From contig NZ_LVVY01000130.1 of assembly GCF_001650025.1 (NCBI RefSeq), forward strand, positions 1-64,000: a stretch of DNA of 64,000 nucleotides, read 5' to 3'. The translations under genes and the position numbers were made by a program. Positions within the stretch are counted from its first letter, which is position 1. Every line of letters starts with the position of its first letter. Source of the DNA: Devosia elaeis (GTDB lineage: Bacteria; Pseudomonadota; Alphaproteobacteria; Rhizobiales; Devosiaceae). Below the pieces are notes generated by a model that made no database searches, was not told where the DNA came from, and saw only the letters and a list, made by a program, of their open reading frames with translations. Below are positions 16,189 to 24,475 of the stretch, one piece after another.

Positions 16189-18149
16189 TGGAGTGGCGCA
16201 CCGCAGCCGAGTGGGCCGAGCTGGGCCTGCCCGATTTGCCATCGACCCCCAGCGCGCTGATCCGCCGCGCCGCCCGCGAGGGCTGGCAGCGCCGCGATCG
16301 CGCCGGCCGTGGCGGCGGCTTCGAATACCACTTTTCCAGCCTGCCCGACAAAGCGCGCGCAGCCTATATCCTGCGCAGCGCCCCGAAGAAGCCGGTGCGC
16401 GGCAAGGGTTACGACCAGGACGGATTGTGGGCGCGCTTCGAGCGGCTCACCGATGCTCACCACCAGGAGGCCAATCGCCGCCTCAAGGCCCTGGAGGCGG
16501 TCGCCGATCTGACGGCGGCCGGCCTCAAGAAGCTCACGGCTATCGCTCATGTTGCGAGCCAGGCGGAGGTCAACCCGGCCACGATCCGGCGCTGGTTCGC
16601 CATGGTGAAGGGGATCGAGCGGCAGGACTGGCTCGCCGCCCTTGCCCCGAGATACGCCGGAAACACGGAAGCCAAGGCCGAGTGCGATCCGCGCGCCTGG
16701 GACTGGTATGCCGGTCACTATCTGACCCGCCGCCAGCCATCCCATGCCGACACCTATCGCCGCCTGCAAGAAGTCGCGGCGGTTGAGGGCTGGACGATCC
16801 CGTCCGAGCGCACGATGGCGCGGCGGATCGAGACCGATGTGGACCGGCTGACCCTTACCCTGATGCGCGAGGGCGAGGAGGCCATGGCCGCCCTGTTCCC
16901 GCGCCAGCAGCGGGACGCTACCGTGTTCGCCGCTGGCGAGGCGGTCAATGGCGACGGCTTGAAATTCGATCGGCTCTGGGTCCGCTTCCCCGATGGCGAG
17001 ATCATCAACACCGCTACGGCATGGCTCTATCAGGACCTGCGTACCCGCAAAATCCTCGCATGGCGTCTGGGAAAGACGGAAAACACGGACCTGTTCCGGC
17101 TCGCCACCTATGACCTGACCGGCGTCTGCGCGCCCCAGTTCGTATGGCTCGACAACACCCGCGTTGCCGCCAACAAGACGATGACGGCGGGCGCGCCCGG
17201 CCGCCATCGCTTCAAGGACAAGGACTTCGACGGGCTGGGCCTTCTGCCGGCCCTGGGGATGACGCCGAAGTGGACCAATCCCGACAGGGTGACAGGCACG
17301 CCCGGCGCAAAGCCGATCGAGCGCGCCTTCGGCATCGGCGGCATCCACGAGAAGGTCGCCACGCATCCCGCCTTTATCGAGCGCGGCTACAGCAAGGCCA
17401 CCGCGATCGACGCGGAAGAATTGCGGGCGGTGCTCGATCAGGAGATCGCCCGCCATAACAGCCAGAAGGGCCGCCAGACAGAAGCCTGTCGGGGCCTGTT
17501 GAGCTTCGATGAGGCGTGGGAAGAGGCAACCCGCTCGATCGTCTTCCGCAAGTTCTCGCAGCGCCAGCGCAACATGCTGCTGATGGTGCGCGAGGTGGTC
17601 CGCGTCGATCAGACCGGCATGGTGTCGATCAAGGCCGGCCAAAGCACCCATGGCCGCAACCGTTACTGGAGCGAGGCCAGCGCGCGGCTTTCGGGCAAGC
17701 GCATCGTGGCGCATTTCGATCCCGACAATCTGCACGCTGGTATCTTCATCTATTCGCTGGCCGGCGACTATCTGTGCCAGGCCGAGCACCGCCCGAGCGT
17801 TGCCTTCAACGACACCACGACGAGCCGCGAGCTGAAGAAGTTCCGCGAGCAGGCGGCCAAGGCGGCCAAGCGGGAAGCGGCCGCCGTGTCGCGCATGAGC
17901 GCCCTGGAGCGCGCTGCCCTTTACGAAAACGCCACCAAGCCCGCGCCGGACGATCCCGCGCCATCGGTCGATCACAAGGTGATCGCCGCGCACTGGGCCA
18001 AGCCCTTCGATCCGCAGAGCGAGGCCAAGCGCACCGGCACCGATGATGTGCCGTTCGATCTGCCGGAAGACCGGGATGATGAGCTTACCGAGCGCTTCTC
18101 GGCCAACGTGCGCGCGCTGCACCAGAAGTTTCTCAAGGAGCAGCTTTAG
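16185..18149 (+). CDS. Mu-type DDE transposase A
   Basis: A 654-residue transposase catalysing strand transfer for integration and replicative transposition. Residues 1-70 resemble the Mu end-binding/enhancer-type winged helix (WRTAAEWAELGLPDLPSTP). The catalytic triad is D257 (AVNGDGLKFD), D323 (VWLDNTRVAANK) and E379 (GAKPIERAFG), with nearly Mu spacing (66 and 56 residues, against 67 and 56). The C-terminal basic region (ELKKFREQAAKAAKREAAA) should contact DNA and the B protein. Length is close to MuA (663). The start overlaps the upstream stop. Confidence 0.96.
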   Translation: MMEWRTAAEWAELGLPDLPSTPSALIRRAAREGWQRRDRAGRGGGFEYHFSSLPDKARAAYILRSAPKKPVRGKGYDQDGLWARFERLTDAHHQEANRRLKALEAVADLTAAGLKKLTAIAHVASQAEVNPATIRRWFAMVKGIERQDWLAALAPRYAGNTEAKAECDPRAWDWYAGHYLTRRQPSHADTYRRLQEVAAVEGWTIPSERTMARRIETDVDRLTLTLMREGEEAMAALFPRQQRDATVFAAGEAVNGDGLKFDRLWVRFPDGEIINTATAWLYQDLRTRKILAWRLGKTENTDLFRLATYDLTGVCAPQFVWLDNTRVAANKTMTAGAPGRHRFKDKDFDGLGLLPALGMTPKWTNPDRVTGTPGAKPIERAFGIGGIHEKVATHPAFIERGYSKATAIDAEELRAVLDQEIARHNSQKGRQTEACRGLLSFDEAWEEATRSIVFRKFSQRQRNMLLMVREVVRVDQTGMVSIKAGQSTHGRNRYWSEASARLSGKRIVAHFDPDNLHAGIFIYSLAGDYLCQAEHRPSVAFNDTTTSRELKKFREQAAKAAKREAAAVSRMSALERAALYENATKPAPDDPAPSVDHKVIAAHWAKPFDPQSEAKRTGTDDVPFDLPEDRDDELTERFSANVRALHQKFLKEQL

Positions 18150-18226
18150 GGCGGCCCCTTGGAAAAGCGGCCGGCGGCGATAGTACCGCCAACCGGCCAT
18201 CCCCTGAACGAAAGGAGACCCAATAA

Positions 18227-19219
18227 ATGACCGAAGAAACCAACATTGTCCATATCGAGCGTCCGGTGCCCACCGAAAGCGACATGGACACGCTGGTGAG
18301 CGTCCCGACCGATGCTCGCGAGCGCATGCGTGAGGCGATGCGCCAGGCCGGCCTTTCGCAGGCCGCCGCCGCCCGCGAGATCAGCATCTCACCTTCGGCC
18401 CTCAACCAGTGGCTCCAGGGCAAATACGCCGGCTCGAACGAGGAGATCGAGGGTAAGGTCGAAAACTGGCTCTCGGCGCGCGGCCGAAAAGATGATGTCG
18501 CGGGCGCATTGCCGGCCATTCCGACATTCTTTCGCTCGCCGTCGAGCCTGAAAATCATCGACACCCTCGCCTATGGCCAGATGGCCGGCGATATCGTCTG
18601 CATCTATGGCGGTCCCGGCGTTGGCAAGACGGTCAGCCTGCGCCAGTACCGTGACACGAACCCGTCTGTCTGGATCGCCACCATGGCACCGGACAGCGCC
18701 CCGGTGGTCCCCGCGCTTGAGGAGGTCGCCGAGGCGGTCGGCATCAGGGATGCAGCCGGCGGCGCGCGCAAGATCGCTCGCGCCATCCGCCGCCGCGTCG
18801 AGGGCACGCGGGGCCTGCTCATCATTGATGAGGCCCAGCACCTTTCGGTCGCCGCGCTTGAGCAGATGCGCTCGATCCACGACGCCACCGGCATCGGCCT
18901 CGCCCTTGTCGGTAACGAGGCAGTCTATGCCCGTCTCACCGGCGGCACCCGCGCCAGCCATTTCGCCCAGCTCTTCTCCCGCATCGGATCGCGCCTGTTC
19001 ATCTCGCGCCCGACGATCGGCGACGTGCGGGCGCTGGCGGCCGCCTGGAATGTCAAAGGCAAGGCCGAGCTGGACCTGCTCCAGCAGATCGCCAGCAAGC
19101 CCGGCGCGCTGCGCGGGGTCAGCAAGGTGCTTGCCTATGCCGCAATGAGCGGCGGCGGTGCCGAGATCACGGTCTCGGCCCTTCGCCATGCCTGGTCAAA
19201 CCTCGGCGCACAGGAGTGA
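18227..19219 (+). CDS. Mu-type transposition ATPase B
   Basis: A 330-residue AAA+ ATPase that selects target DNA and delivers it to transposase A. Residues 34-70 form a helix-turn-helix (AGLSQAAAAREISISPSALNQW), as in MuB's N-terminal domain. Walker A is GGPGVGKT (128-135) and Walker B is LLIIDEAQH (197-205). A strong ribosome site, GAAAGGAGA, precedes the ATG. It follows transposase A by 77 bases in the same operon. Confidence 0.95.
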   Translation: MTEETNIVHIERPVPTESDMDTLVSVPTDARERMREAMRQAGLSQAAAAREISISPSALNQWLQGKYAGSNEEIEGKVENWLSARGRKDDVAGALPAIPTFFRSPSSLKIIDTLAYGQMAGDIVCIYGGPGVGKTVSLRQYRDTNPSVWIATMAPDSAPVVPALEEVAEAVGIRDAAGGARKIARAIRRRVEGTRGLLIIDEAQHLSVAALEQMRSIHDATGIGLALVGNEAVYARLTGGTRASHFAQLFSRIGSRLFISRPTIGDVRALAAAWNVKGKAELDLLQQIASKPGALRGVSKVLAYAAMSGGGAEITVSALRHAWSNLGAQE

Positions 19220-19224
19220 ACGCC

Positions 19225-19488
19225 ATGCTCGCCAACGAAATCCGCACCCTCATTTCGCAGGTCAACGGGCTGATGCTGACGCGCAGCCTCAACAACACCA
19301 ATCTGCGCCTGGCCGGCGCATCCCTGCTCGACATCGCCGATCGGGTCGAGTGCCTGGAGCGCGCCATTGTCCCGGCCACGCACCGCATCCCCGAGCGCTC
19401 GATCCAGGGCGACAAGGTGGTGCGGCTCGACCAGCATCGCCGCGCCCGCCCGCACGCGGTCCCGGCCGACAATGGAGCGCCGGCATGA
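19225..19488 (+). CDS. Small early phage protein, unknown
   Basis: An 87-residue protein (MLANEIRTLISQVNGLMLTR...). The middle, NLRLAGASLLDIADRVECLERAI, is helical. ATG at 19225 has CAGGAG eight bases upstream; a GTG at 19216 overlapping the ATPase stop is possible. No family recognised. It overlaps the next gene by ATGA. Confidence 0.6.
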   Translation: MLANEIRTLISQVNGLMLTRSLNNTNLRLAGASLLDIADRVECLERAIVPATHRIPERSIQGDKVVRLDQHRRARPHAVPADNGAPA

Positions 19489-20201
19489 GACCCGCGCCCC
19501 TGACCGTTCGCTCGATCGCCAAGGCGGTGAGCGAATATTACCGCATCGACTGGAACGACCTCGCCTCGCCGCGCCGGACATCGAACATCGTCCGCGCCCG
19601 GCAGGTCCTGATCTTCCTTGCCCGCGAGCACACCACGCTCTCGCTGCCCCAGATCGGCCGCCGCGTTGGCGGCCGGGATCACACCACCGTCCTGCATTCG
19701 TGCCGCAAGATCGGCCACCTGCGCGATGTCGATCCCGAGATGCGCCAGGAGCTGCGCGATATCGAGGAGATCATCTACGAGCAGGCCGAGGAAAACGCGC
19801 ACTACCAGGTCGCGCCGGACCCCGACACCGATCCTTTCGAGATCGCCGATCGCATCATGAGTGAGCCGCAGGACGATTGGCGGCTGACCGCCTCCGAGCT
19901 GCGCACGCTCGCCGAGGCCGTCATCATGCGCAAGCCGATCGATGAGCCGGACCCAGACCCGGTTCCGCTGCCCACGCCGGAGCCGGTCGAGGTCAAGCCG
20001 ACCCTGCCGGTCCCGGCACCTGCGGCCCAGCCGATCCGGCCTCTCGTCCCGACGCCCATCGCCAGCGTGCTCAAGGCATTCCGCAACCTTGAAAACGCCC
20101 GCTTCACGCCCCGCGAGCGCGGCGAGCGAGAGGCGTTTGAGCGCGCTTTAAACACCCTTTCAAACCACCTGAACACGGAGAGCAATCATGTCAGGCACTG
20201 A
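19485..20201 (+). CDS. DnaA domain IV-like DNA-binding phage protein
   Basis: A 238-residue protein whose N-terminal 100 residues match the DNA-binding domain IV of DnaA: SLPQIGRRVGGRDHTTVLHS (residues 53-72) holds the signature GGRDHTTVLH, and the helices before it fit. It lacks the DnaA AAA+ domain. It could bind DnaA-box-like sites to steer host replication proteins to the phage or block initiation. A proline-rich linker (about 150-190) leads to a basic C-terminus. The 3' end contains copy B of a dispersed repeat. Start overlaps the upstream stop. Confidence 0.85.
   Translation: MRPAPLTVRSIAKAVSEYYRIDWNDLASPRRTSNIVRARQVLIFLAREHTTLSLPQIGRRVGGRDHTTVLHSCRKIGHLRDVDPEMRQELRDIEEIIYEQAEENAHYQVAPDPDTDPFEIADRIMSEPQDDWRLTASELRTLAEAVIMRKPIDEPDPDPVPLPTPEPVEVKPTLPVPAPAAQPIRPLVPTPIASVLKAFRNLENARFTPRERGEREAFERALNTLSNHLNTESNHVRH
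20136..20168. repeat. Dispersed TTTAAA repeat, copy B
   Basis: TTTGAGCGC then GCTTTAAACACCC then TTTCAAACC, inside the 3' end of the DnaA-domain gene. It matches inverted copy D near the right end over most of its 30 bases. Confidence 0.55.
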
Positions 20202-20859
20202 AACGATCGCCGCCATGGAGGCGGATAACTACGCCCAGACCGGCCAGATCGAGCTGATGGGCGACCAGTACATGAAGGATGCGGGCGGCCGCCTCGTCCC
20301 CGTCGAAGTGGTCAAGCCCGAGCACCGTCTCGAAGATCAGACCGTGCGCAAGATGATCGGCTATGCCGAGGAGCTGTCCGCGCGCATCGCCCGGTTTCGC
20401 GGCCACACATTCGATGACATCGCCAGCACCCTCGACCTCATGGCCGAGAAGTACGGCACCAAAAAGGGTGGCACCAAGGGCAACGTCACGCTCACCAGCT
20501 ATGACGGCCTGCTCAAGGTCACCGTCCAGGTGCAGGAGCAGCTGACCTTCGGGCCGGAATTGCAGATCGCCAAGAACCTGGTCGATCAGTGCATCGGCTC
20601 CTGGGCCGAGGGCGCGAACGATAAAATCCGGGCGCTGGTCGAGCACGCCTTCCAGGTGGACAAGGAGGGCCGGATCAACCGCGCCGCGCTCTTCCAGCTG
20701 CGCCGCCTCAACATTGATGATGCCGACTGGAAGGCCGCCATGGAGGCGCTGGGCGATGCCATCCGCGTCATCGGCTCCAAGGAATATGTGCGCTTCTACC
20801 GCCGCCCGGATGCCCGCGCCCGGTGGGAGCCAATCACCATCGATCTAGCGGCCGCGTGA
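20188..20859 (+). CDS. DUF3164 family phage protein
   Basis: A 223-residue protein with the DUF3164 pattern seen in Mu-like phages: YMKDAGGRLVPVEVVKPEH near the N-terminus, then FRGHTFDDIASTLDLMAEKYG, KGGTKGNVTLTSYDG and a C-terminal KEYVRFYRR. Function is unknown in the family, but it is a constant member of early operons next to transposition genes. Its start lies inside the upstream gene's last codons, preceded by CGGAGAG. Confidence 0.85.
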   Translation: MSGTETIAAMEADNYAQTGQIELMGDQYMKDAGGRLVPVEVVKPEHRLEDQTVRKMIGYAEELSARIARFRGHTFDDIASTLDLMAEKYGTKKGGTKGNVTLTSYDGLLKVTVQVQEQLTFGPELQIAKNLVDQCIGSWAEGANDKIRALVEHAFQVDKEGRINRAALFQLRRLNIDDADWKAAMEALGDAIRVIGSKEYVRFYRRPDARARWEPITIDLAAA

Positions 20860-21128
20860 TGATTTCCCCGCGCGCCTATGAGCTGCACGCCCAGCTCGGC
20901 CTCCTGCTGTCCGGCGCGCGGCTCGGCGACAGCGTTCATGCGGCCACCCTGACGCTTGCCGGCATGGCCATCGTTGCCGCCGACACGCCCGAGGAAGCCG
21001 AAATCTTCTTGCGCAAGGTCGCCGCCGATGCCGCCCGCGTGGTGGCCAGCAATTGGGCGATGAAGCCGACCATCGACGCCCAGGTCGCGGCGGCCACCGC
21101 CGCCGCCAATTCTGAAAAACCCAACTGA
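20859..21128 (+). CDS. Small early phage protein, unknown
   Basis: An 89-residue protein (MISPRAYELHAQLGLLLSGA...) that is alanine-rich and helical, with LTLAGMAIVAADTPEEAEIFLRKV in the middle. TGATG overlap with the upstream stop. No family recognised; no clear membrane segment. Confidence 0.6.
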   Translation: MISPRAYELHAQLGLLLSGARLGDSVHAATLTLAGMAIVAADTPEEAEIFLRKVAADAARVVASNWAMKPTIDAQVAAATAAANSEKPN

Positions 21129-21142
21129 ACAGGAGAACGGAC

Positions 21143-22267
21143 ATGCTTACGAACGAAATGCAGATGCGTGCCGAGCTGCTCGGCAAGGTCCTTGAAACCG
21201 GCGTCCCGCCGATGGAGGCGCTCGACCATGCGCGCCAGCTCTGGGACTTCATCGACTGCGGCAACAATGTGATTGAGGAGTGCGGCGTCTGCTCGGCCGA
21301 CAACGTGATCGGCGTGATGCTCTCCATGGACGGCAGCTGGCAGCGCTTCGACGGCAGCGGCCGTGAGCTGGACTGGCTCGACTTTGATCGCCACCCGATC
21401 TATTCGCGCATCCGCCCCGTCGAGCAGGACGGCCAGGCCATGGTGGAAATCCCCGCCTTCTATGTCCGGGTCGATCATGATGGCGGCCTTCTGACCTGGG
21501 CGGTGTCCGATCAGCCGATGGGCGGCTTTATCTTGCACCCGGCCTTCCGTCGCCCGGACGGCACCGAGGCCAGCGCCATTCGCATCGGGGCCTATGCCGC
21601 CGCGCGCCGCGACGGGAACGCGGCGGTGGCCGCCGGCCTCAAACCGTGGACCTCGATCAACTTCACCTCCGCGCAGGAGCAATGCCTGGCGCTGGGGCCG
21701 GGCTGGCGCATGTGGTCGATCTACGACCTCTCGGCCATCCAGATTTTGATGATGATCGAGAAGGGTGGCGCGGACATGCAGACCCTGATCGCGCGCGGCA
21801 ATGTCGATGGCGGCGGCCCGCTCGGCGGCGGCGAGAGCAGCGCCAGTTGGCGCGGCCTGCATGAGCTTTGGGGCAATGTCTGGCAGATGGTCGATGGCCT
21901 CACCATCGCGGGCGACGAGACGATCAATGTCTGGAGCACCGAGCGGCCGGGTAGCGGCGAGTGGGTCTCGACGGGCGTCAAGTATGGCCCCGGCAGCGAT
22001 GACGGCTTCCCGACGAGCTTCCATGTCGAGGCCGGCGACGGCTTCGACCTTTCGCTCCTGTTCCTGCCCAGCGCGGTGACCGACGACAGCGACGACGCGG
22101 TGATCCCGGACTGGACCTGGGGTCATTGGGGCGACGGCGAAACCGTCCCTTATTGTGGGGGCGACTGGAACAGCGGCGTCAATGCCGGGGCGTTCGCTCT
22201 GAACCTCGGGAACGGGCGGTCGGACGTGAGCACGAATGTCGGCTTCCGGCCCGCTTTCGTCATCTGA
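21143..22267 (+). CDS. DGR target protein 1 (C-type-lectin/FGE-like fold), early-operon copy
   Basis: A 374-residue protein in which the last 35 residues are a DGR variable region. Residues 1-60 are unique. From about VEIPAFYVRVDHDG onward it shows the formylglycine-generating-enzyme-like C-type lectin pattern of DGR targets (ILHPAF, WRMWSIYDLSAIQI, LHELWGNVWQMVDG), ending VGFRPAFVI. The 3' end is VR1, matching the template repeat 27 kb away. No signal peptide is seen. It sits in the early operon, well away from tail genes, so it may act in the lysogen or early infection, not on the virion. A normal ribosome site (AACAGGAGAAC) precedes the ATG. Confidence 0.9.
   Translation: MLTNEMQMRAELLGKVLETGVPPMEALDHARQLWDFIDCGNNVIEECGVCSADNVIGVMLSMDGSWQRFDGSGRELDWLDFDRHPIYSRIRPVEQDGQAMVEIPAFYVRVDHDGGLLTWAVSDQPMGGFILHPAFRRPDGTEASAIRIGAYAAARRDGNAAVAAGLKPWTSINFTSAQEQCLALGPGWRMWSIYDLSAIQILMMIEKGGADMQTLIARGNVDGGGPLGGGESSASWRGLHELWGNVWQMVDGLTIAGDETINVWSTERPGSGEWVSTGVKYGPGSDDGFPTSFHVEAGDGFDLSLLFLPSAVTDDSDDAVIPDWTWGHWGDGETVPYCGGDWNSGVNAGAFALNLGNGRSDVSTNVGFRPAFVI
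22161..22259 (+). repeat. DGR variable repeat 1 (VR1)
   Basis: Aligned without gaps to the template repeat at offset 27,746. In the 3' 75 bases (22181-22255) six positions differ, five at template adenines (all A to G). In the 5' 20 bases another eight differ, six not at adenines. The 3' part therefore looks overwritten by this template and the 5' part looks older. The 3' segment CGGCCCGCTTTCGT is shared with VR2. Confidence 0.88.
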
Positions 22268-22291
22268 AATCTGCGCTCCTGCAATCAGGCG

Positions 22292-22309
22292 GCCCGCCGG
22301 AAGGCGGGC
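22292..22309. other. DGR target hairpin downstream of VR1 (GGAA tetraloop)
   Basis: GCCCGCC, loop GGAA, GGCGGGC: a perfect 7-bp stem 36 bases after the VR1 homology ends. Known DGR targets carry a hairpin or cruciform with a GRNA-type tetraloop just past the VR that promotes homing. The loop fits that rule. No T-run follows, so it is not a typical terminator. Confidence 0.7.
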
Positions 22310-22396
22310 TGTCACCCCGGCGAAACCGCGAAGGCGGTCTGCGGATACGGGCAACCCGCACTGATGAGCCAGCCCAGCGAGAGAGGAGAGTTTGCC

Positions 22397-22702
22397 ATGC
22401 AACGGCAGATGCAGTTCTCTGATGTATATCCCGCCGCGCGCGACACCGAGACCAGCCGCGCGGCCGCCGCGTCCGTCGCACCCAGCGCGGCCCGCGTGCG
22501 CTCCATGGTGATGAACGCCATCCGCGCCTCGGCCCATGATGGTCTCACAGCCGACGAGGTGGCCGGCCGCATCGGCATGTCGATCCTCACCGTCCGGCCT
22601 CGGGTGTCCGAGCTGGGCAAGGCCGGCGCGATCGTGGACGCCGGCATCCGTCGCCCCAACCAGTCCGGCCGCCGCGCCATCGTCTGGAGGGCGCGGGCAT
22701 GA
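22397..22702 (+). CDS. Winged-helix early protein
   Basis: A 101-residue protein. Its C-terminal part, MNAIRASAHDGLTADEVAGRIGMSILTVRPRVSELGKAGAIVDAG, is a standard winged helix for DNA binding. ATG at 22397 has AGAGGAGAG just upstream and is preferred to ATG at 22364. ATGA overlap with the next gene. Likely an early regulatory or DNA-metabolism protein. Confidence 0.75.
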   Translation: MQRQMQFSDVYPAARDTETSRAAAASVAPSAARVRSMVMNAIRASAHDGLTADEVAGRIGMSILTVRPRVSELGKAGAIVDAGIRRPNQSGRRAIVWRARA

Positions 22703-22923
22703 AGAAGGTCTCGATCGGTGCCCAGATCATGGAGGTCGAGTACGAGCTGGCCATGCGCCGCTCCGTCTACCAGCGCCAGGTCAGCACCGGAAAGATGAAG
22801 CGCGCCGAGGCGACGCTTCACACCGAGCAGATGGAGGCGGTGCTCGCCACCCTCAAATTCGTTCGCGACAACGAGGATGACTTCCGCGCCTTCATGGCGG
22901 CAAAGCGGGAGGTTGCAGCATGA
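22699..22923 (+). CDS. Small early phage protein, unknown
   Basis: A 74-residue, mostly helical protein (MKKVSIGAQIMEVEYELAMR...). The central part, GKMKRAEATLHTEQMEAVLATLKFVRDNE, recurs in small early proteins of Mu-like phages of alphaproteobacteria, but I cannot name a function. ATGA overlaps on both sides couple it to the winged-helix gene and gemA. Confidence 0.65.
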   Translation: MKKVSIGAQIMEVEYELAMRRSVYQRQVSTGKMKRAEATLHTEQMEAVLATLKFVRDNEDDFRAFMAAKREVAA

Positions 22924-23354
22924 GCCAGTCCATAAAGGCGATCCATGTCTGCCGCCGCCAGGTGGTCGGGCTGGAGGATGAGGCCGTCTGGCGCGACTTC
23001 CTTGAGAACGTCTCCGGCTCCCGATCCGTCAAGGAGATGAGCGAGCGCCAGCGCGAGGAGGTGATCGCCGAGCTGCGCAAGCGCGGCGCGAAGGCGGCCC
23101 GGCCGTTCCGCAAGTCCGACAAGCCGCACGTCCGCAAGGTCTTCGCGATCTGGGGCGATATGTGCCGCGAAGGCATCCCCGACAAGGCGAACCGGGACGG
23201 CCTCCGCGCCTTCGTCGCTCGGGTCACCCGGCGCGATGACCGACCGGATGGTGTCGGCGATCCCGAATGGCTCGACCCCGCCGATGCGCGGATGGTCACC
23301 GAGGCCCTCAAATCGTGGCGCGGCCGCGAGATGGCAAAGAGAAAGGCAGGATGA
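22920..23354 (+). CDS. gemA: GemA-like regulatory protein (Mu gp16)
   Basis: A 144-residue protein with the GemA pattern: IKAIHVCRRQVVGLEDEAVWRDFL near the N-terminus, FAIWGDMCREG in the middle, and a C-terminal DARMVTEALKSW helix. In Mu, GemA changes host gene expression, DNA supercoiling and division during development. It lies late in the early operon, before the Mor-type activator, as in Mu. Confidence 0.85.
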   Translation: MSQSIKAIHVCRRQVVGLEDEAVWRDFLENVSGSRSVKEMSERQREEVIAELRKRGAKAARPFRKSDKPHVRKVFAIWGDMCREGIPDKANRDGLRAFVARVTRRDDRPDGVGDPEWLDPADARMVTEALKSWRGREMAKRKAG

Positions 23355-23530
23355 TGAGCGAAGTTGCGGAGCTGAATATCGAGGTTTCATCCGGTGCCGA
23401 TCACGTCGCCATGAGTGTCCGCTCGGGCGGCGTCGCCATCCAGGTGGTGATGACGCTGGAGACGGCCGGCGCTCTGGCCGAGGTCCTCGCCCGCGCCGCC
23501 AGCGGGCAGGAGGTGGACGATGAAGAGTGA
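23351..23530 (+). CDS. Small early phage protein, unknown
   Basis: A 59-residue acidic protein (MMSEVAELNIEVSSGADHVA...). It looks like a single small beta-alpha fold. ATG at 23351 overlaps the gemA stop; the second ATG at 23354 is equally possible. No family recognised. Confidence 0.55.
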   Translation: MMSEVAELNIEVSSGADHVAMSVRSGGVAIQVVMTLETAGALAEVLARAASGQEVDDEE

Positions 23531-23708
23531 TCTTGTCGATATCGACGTTCAAATCCATGCGCGCACCGAGCGGGCGATCCTCGTTTCGGATGATGGCGAG
23601 CGCGAGGGCGCCGTCTGGCTTCCGCTCGCCGTCGAGGTGGCGGCCCAGGGCAAGCATCATGTCGTGACGATGCCGGAATGGCTGGCCGTGGACCGGGGGC
23701 TGATCTGA
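23520..23708 (+). CDS. Small early phage protein, unknown
   Basis: A 62-residue protein (MKSDLVDIDVQIHARTERAI...). The text DDGEREGAVWLPLAVEV...VVTMPEWLAVDRGL suggests a small beta-rich domain. It starts 11 bases inside the upstream gene and overlaps the next by TGATG. Unknown function. Confidence 0.6.
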   Translation: MKSDLVDIDVQIHARTERAILVSDDGEREGAVWLPLAVEVAAQGKHHVVTMPEWLAVDRGLI

Positions 23709-23956
23709 TGGCCCGCCGCAAGAACAGGTCCTGGCGCGTCAAGATCGACAAGGCCGGCCTCGCCCGCCTCGGTAGCGCGCTTGTCCACGACCACGACGAC
23801 ATGATGGCGCGTGGATATGTCATGTGCGGCTCGTCCGGCCTCTGGCGGACCCGGCGCGGCACCTTCACGGCCCGGCTTGCCTATCGGTGCAGCGATCGCA
23901 CCGTGAGCATCGTGCATACCATTCGCGGCATCCAGCTGGGGGCCGGCGATGTCTGA
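23708..23956 (+). CDS. Small early phage protein, unknown
   Basis: An 82-residue basic protein (MARRKNRSWRVKIDKAGLAR...). One region has YVMCGSSGLWRTRRGTF with a single cysteine, not a zinc finger. It overlaps the activator gene by 8 bases. Unknown function. Confidence 0.55.
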   Translation: MARRKNRSWRVKIDKAGLARLGSALVHDHDDMMARGYVMCGSSGLWRTRRGTFTARLAYRCSDRTVSIVHTIRGIQLGAGDV

Positions 23957-24344
23957 CGATCCGGTCCTGGACGAGCTGGACGATCTGCCTCCGACCCTTC
24001 GGCGCATTGCCGAGGTGGCCGGGATGACGGCGGCCGTCCAGCTTGCCCATGACCATGGAGGCACCGAAATCTATATCCGCAAGAAACTCGACGGCGACCA
24101 TATCCTCGTGCGCTCGGTCGGGATGCGCGCCGCCGCCCTGATCCTCGACGCCCTCGGCGCTGGGGCGCTTGAGGTTCCGCTGGGGCCGAGCTGCTATGGC
24201 CGCCAGCTCTCCCGTTCGATCGCTGCGCGTCTCGCGGCCGGTCATTCCGAAAGCCAGATCGCCCGCGCCCTCGGTTGCCATATCCGCACCGTGCGCCGCC
24301 ACCGCGCCAACCTACCGACATCGCAGCTCGACCTGTTCGAGTGA
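23949..24344 (+). CDS. mor: Mor/C-type late transcription activator
   Basis: A 131-residue DNA-binding protein of the Mor/C family. The N-terminal dimerisation part is LPPTLRRIAEVAGMTAAVQLAHDHGG and the C-terminal helix-turn-helix is GHSESQIARALGCHIRTVRR. In Mu, Mor activates the middle promoter and the related C activates late promoters. Only one such gene is seen here, last in the early operon and 130 bases before the lysis gene. Three matching 22-base motifs before late operons are its probable targets. Confidence 0.9.
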   Translation: MSDDPVLDELDDLPPTLRRIAEVAGMTAAVQLAHDHGGTEIYIRKKLDGDHILVRSVGMRAAALILDALGAGALEVPLGPSCYGRQLSRSIAARLAAGHSESQIARALGCHIRTVRRHRANLPTSQLDLFE

Positions 24345-24395
24345 TCTTGCGCGGCCGCGCTTTTCCGTACATCGTAAGCAAGGATTGCCGGAACC

Positions 24396-24417
24396 CCGGA
24401 ACGCTGTCCGGGTGTGA
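24396..24417 (+). promoter_or_regulatory. Late-promoter activator motif 1 (lysis operon)
   Basis: CCGGAACGCTGTCCGG followed by GTGTGA, 58 bases before the endolysin ATG. It matches the two later copies at 19 of 22 positions. A short GC palindrome (24349-24360) with TTTT just after mor may end early transcription here. By position it corresponds to Mu Plys. Confidence 0.65.
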
Positions 24418-24475
24418 GCTGGCCGCCGCATTGGGCACGCTGATTTGCGAATGAGTGCAAATCGAGCCGGGACCA

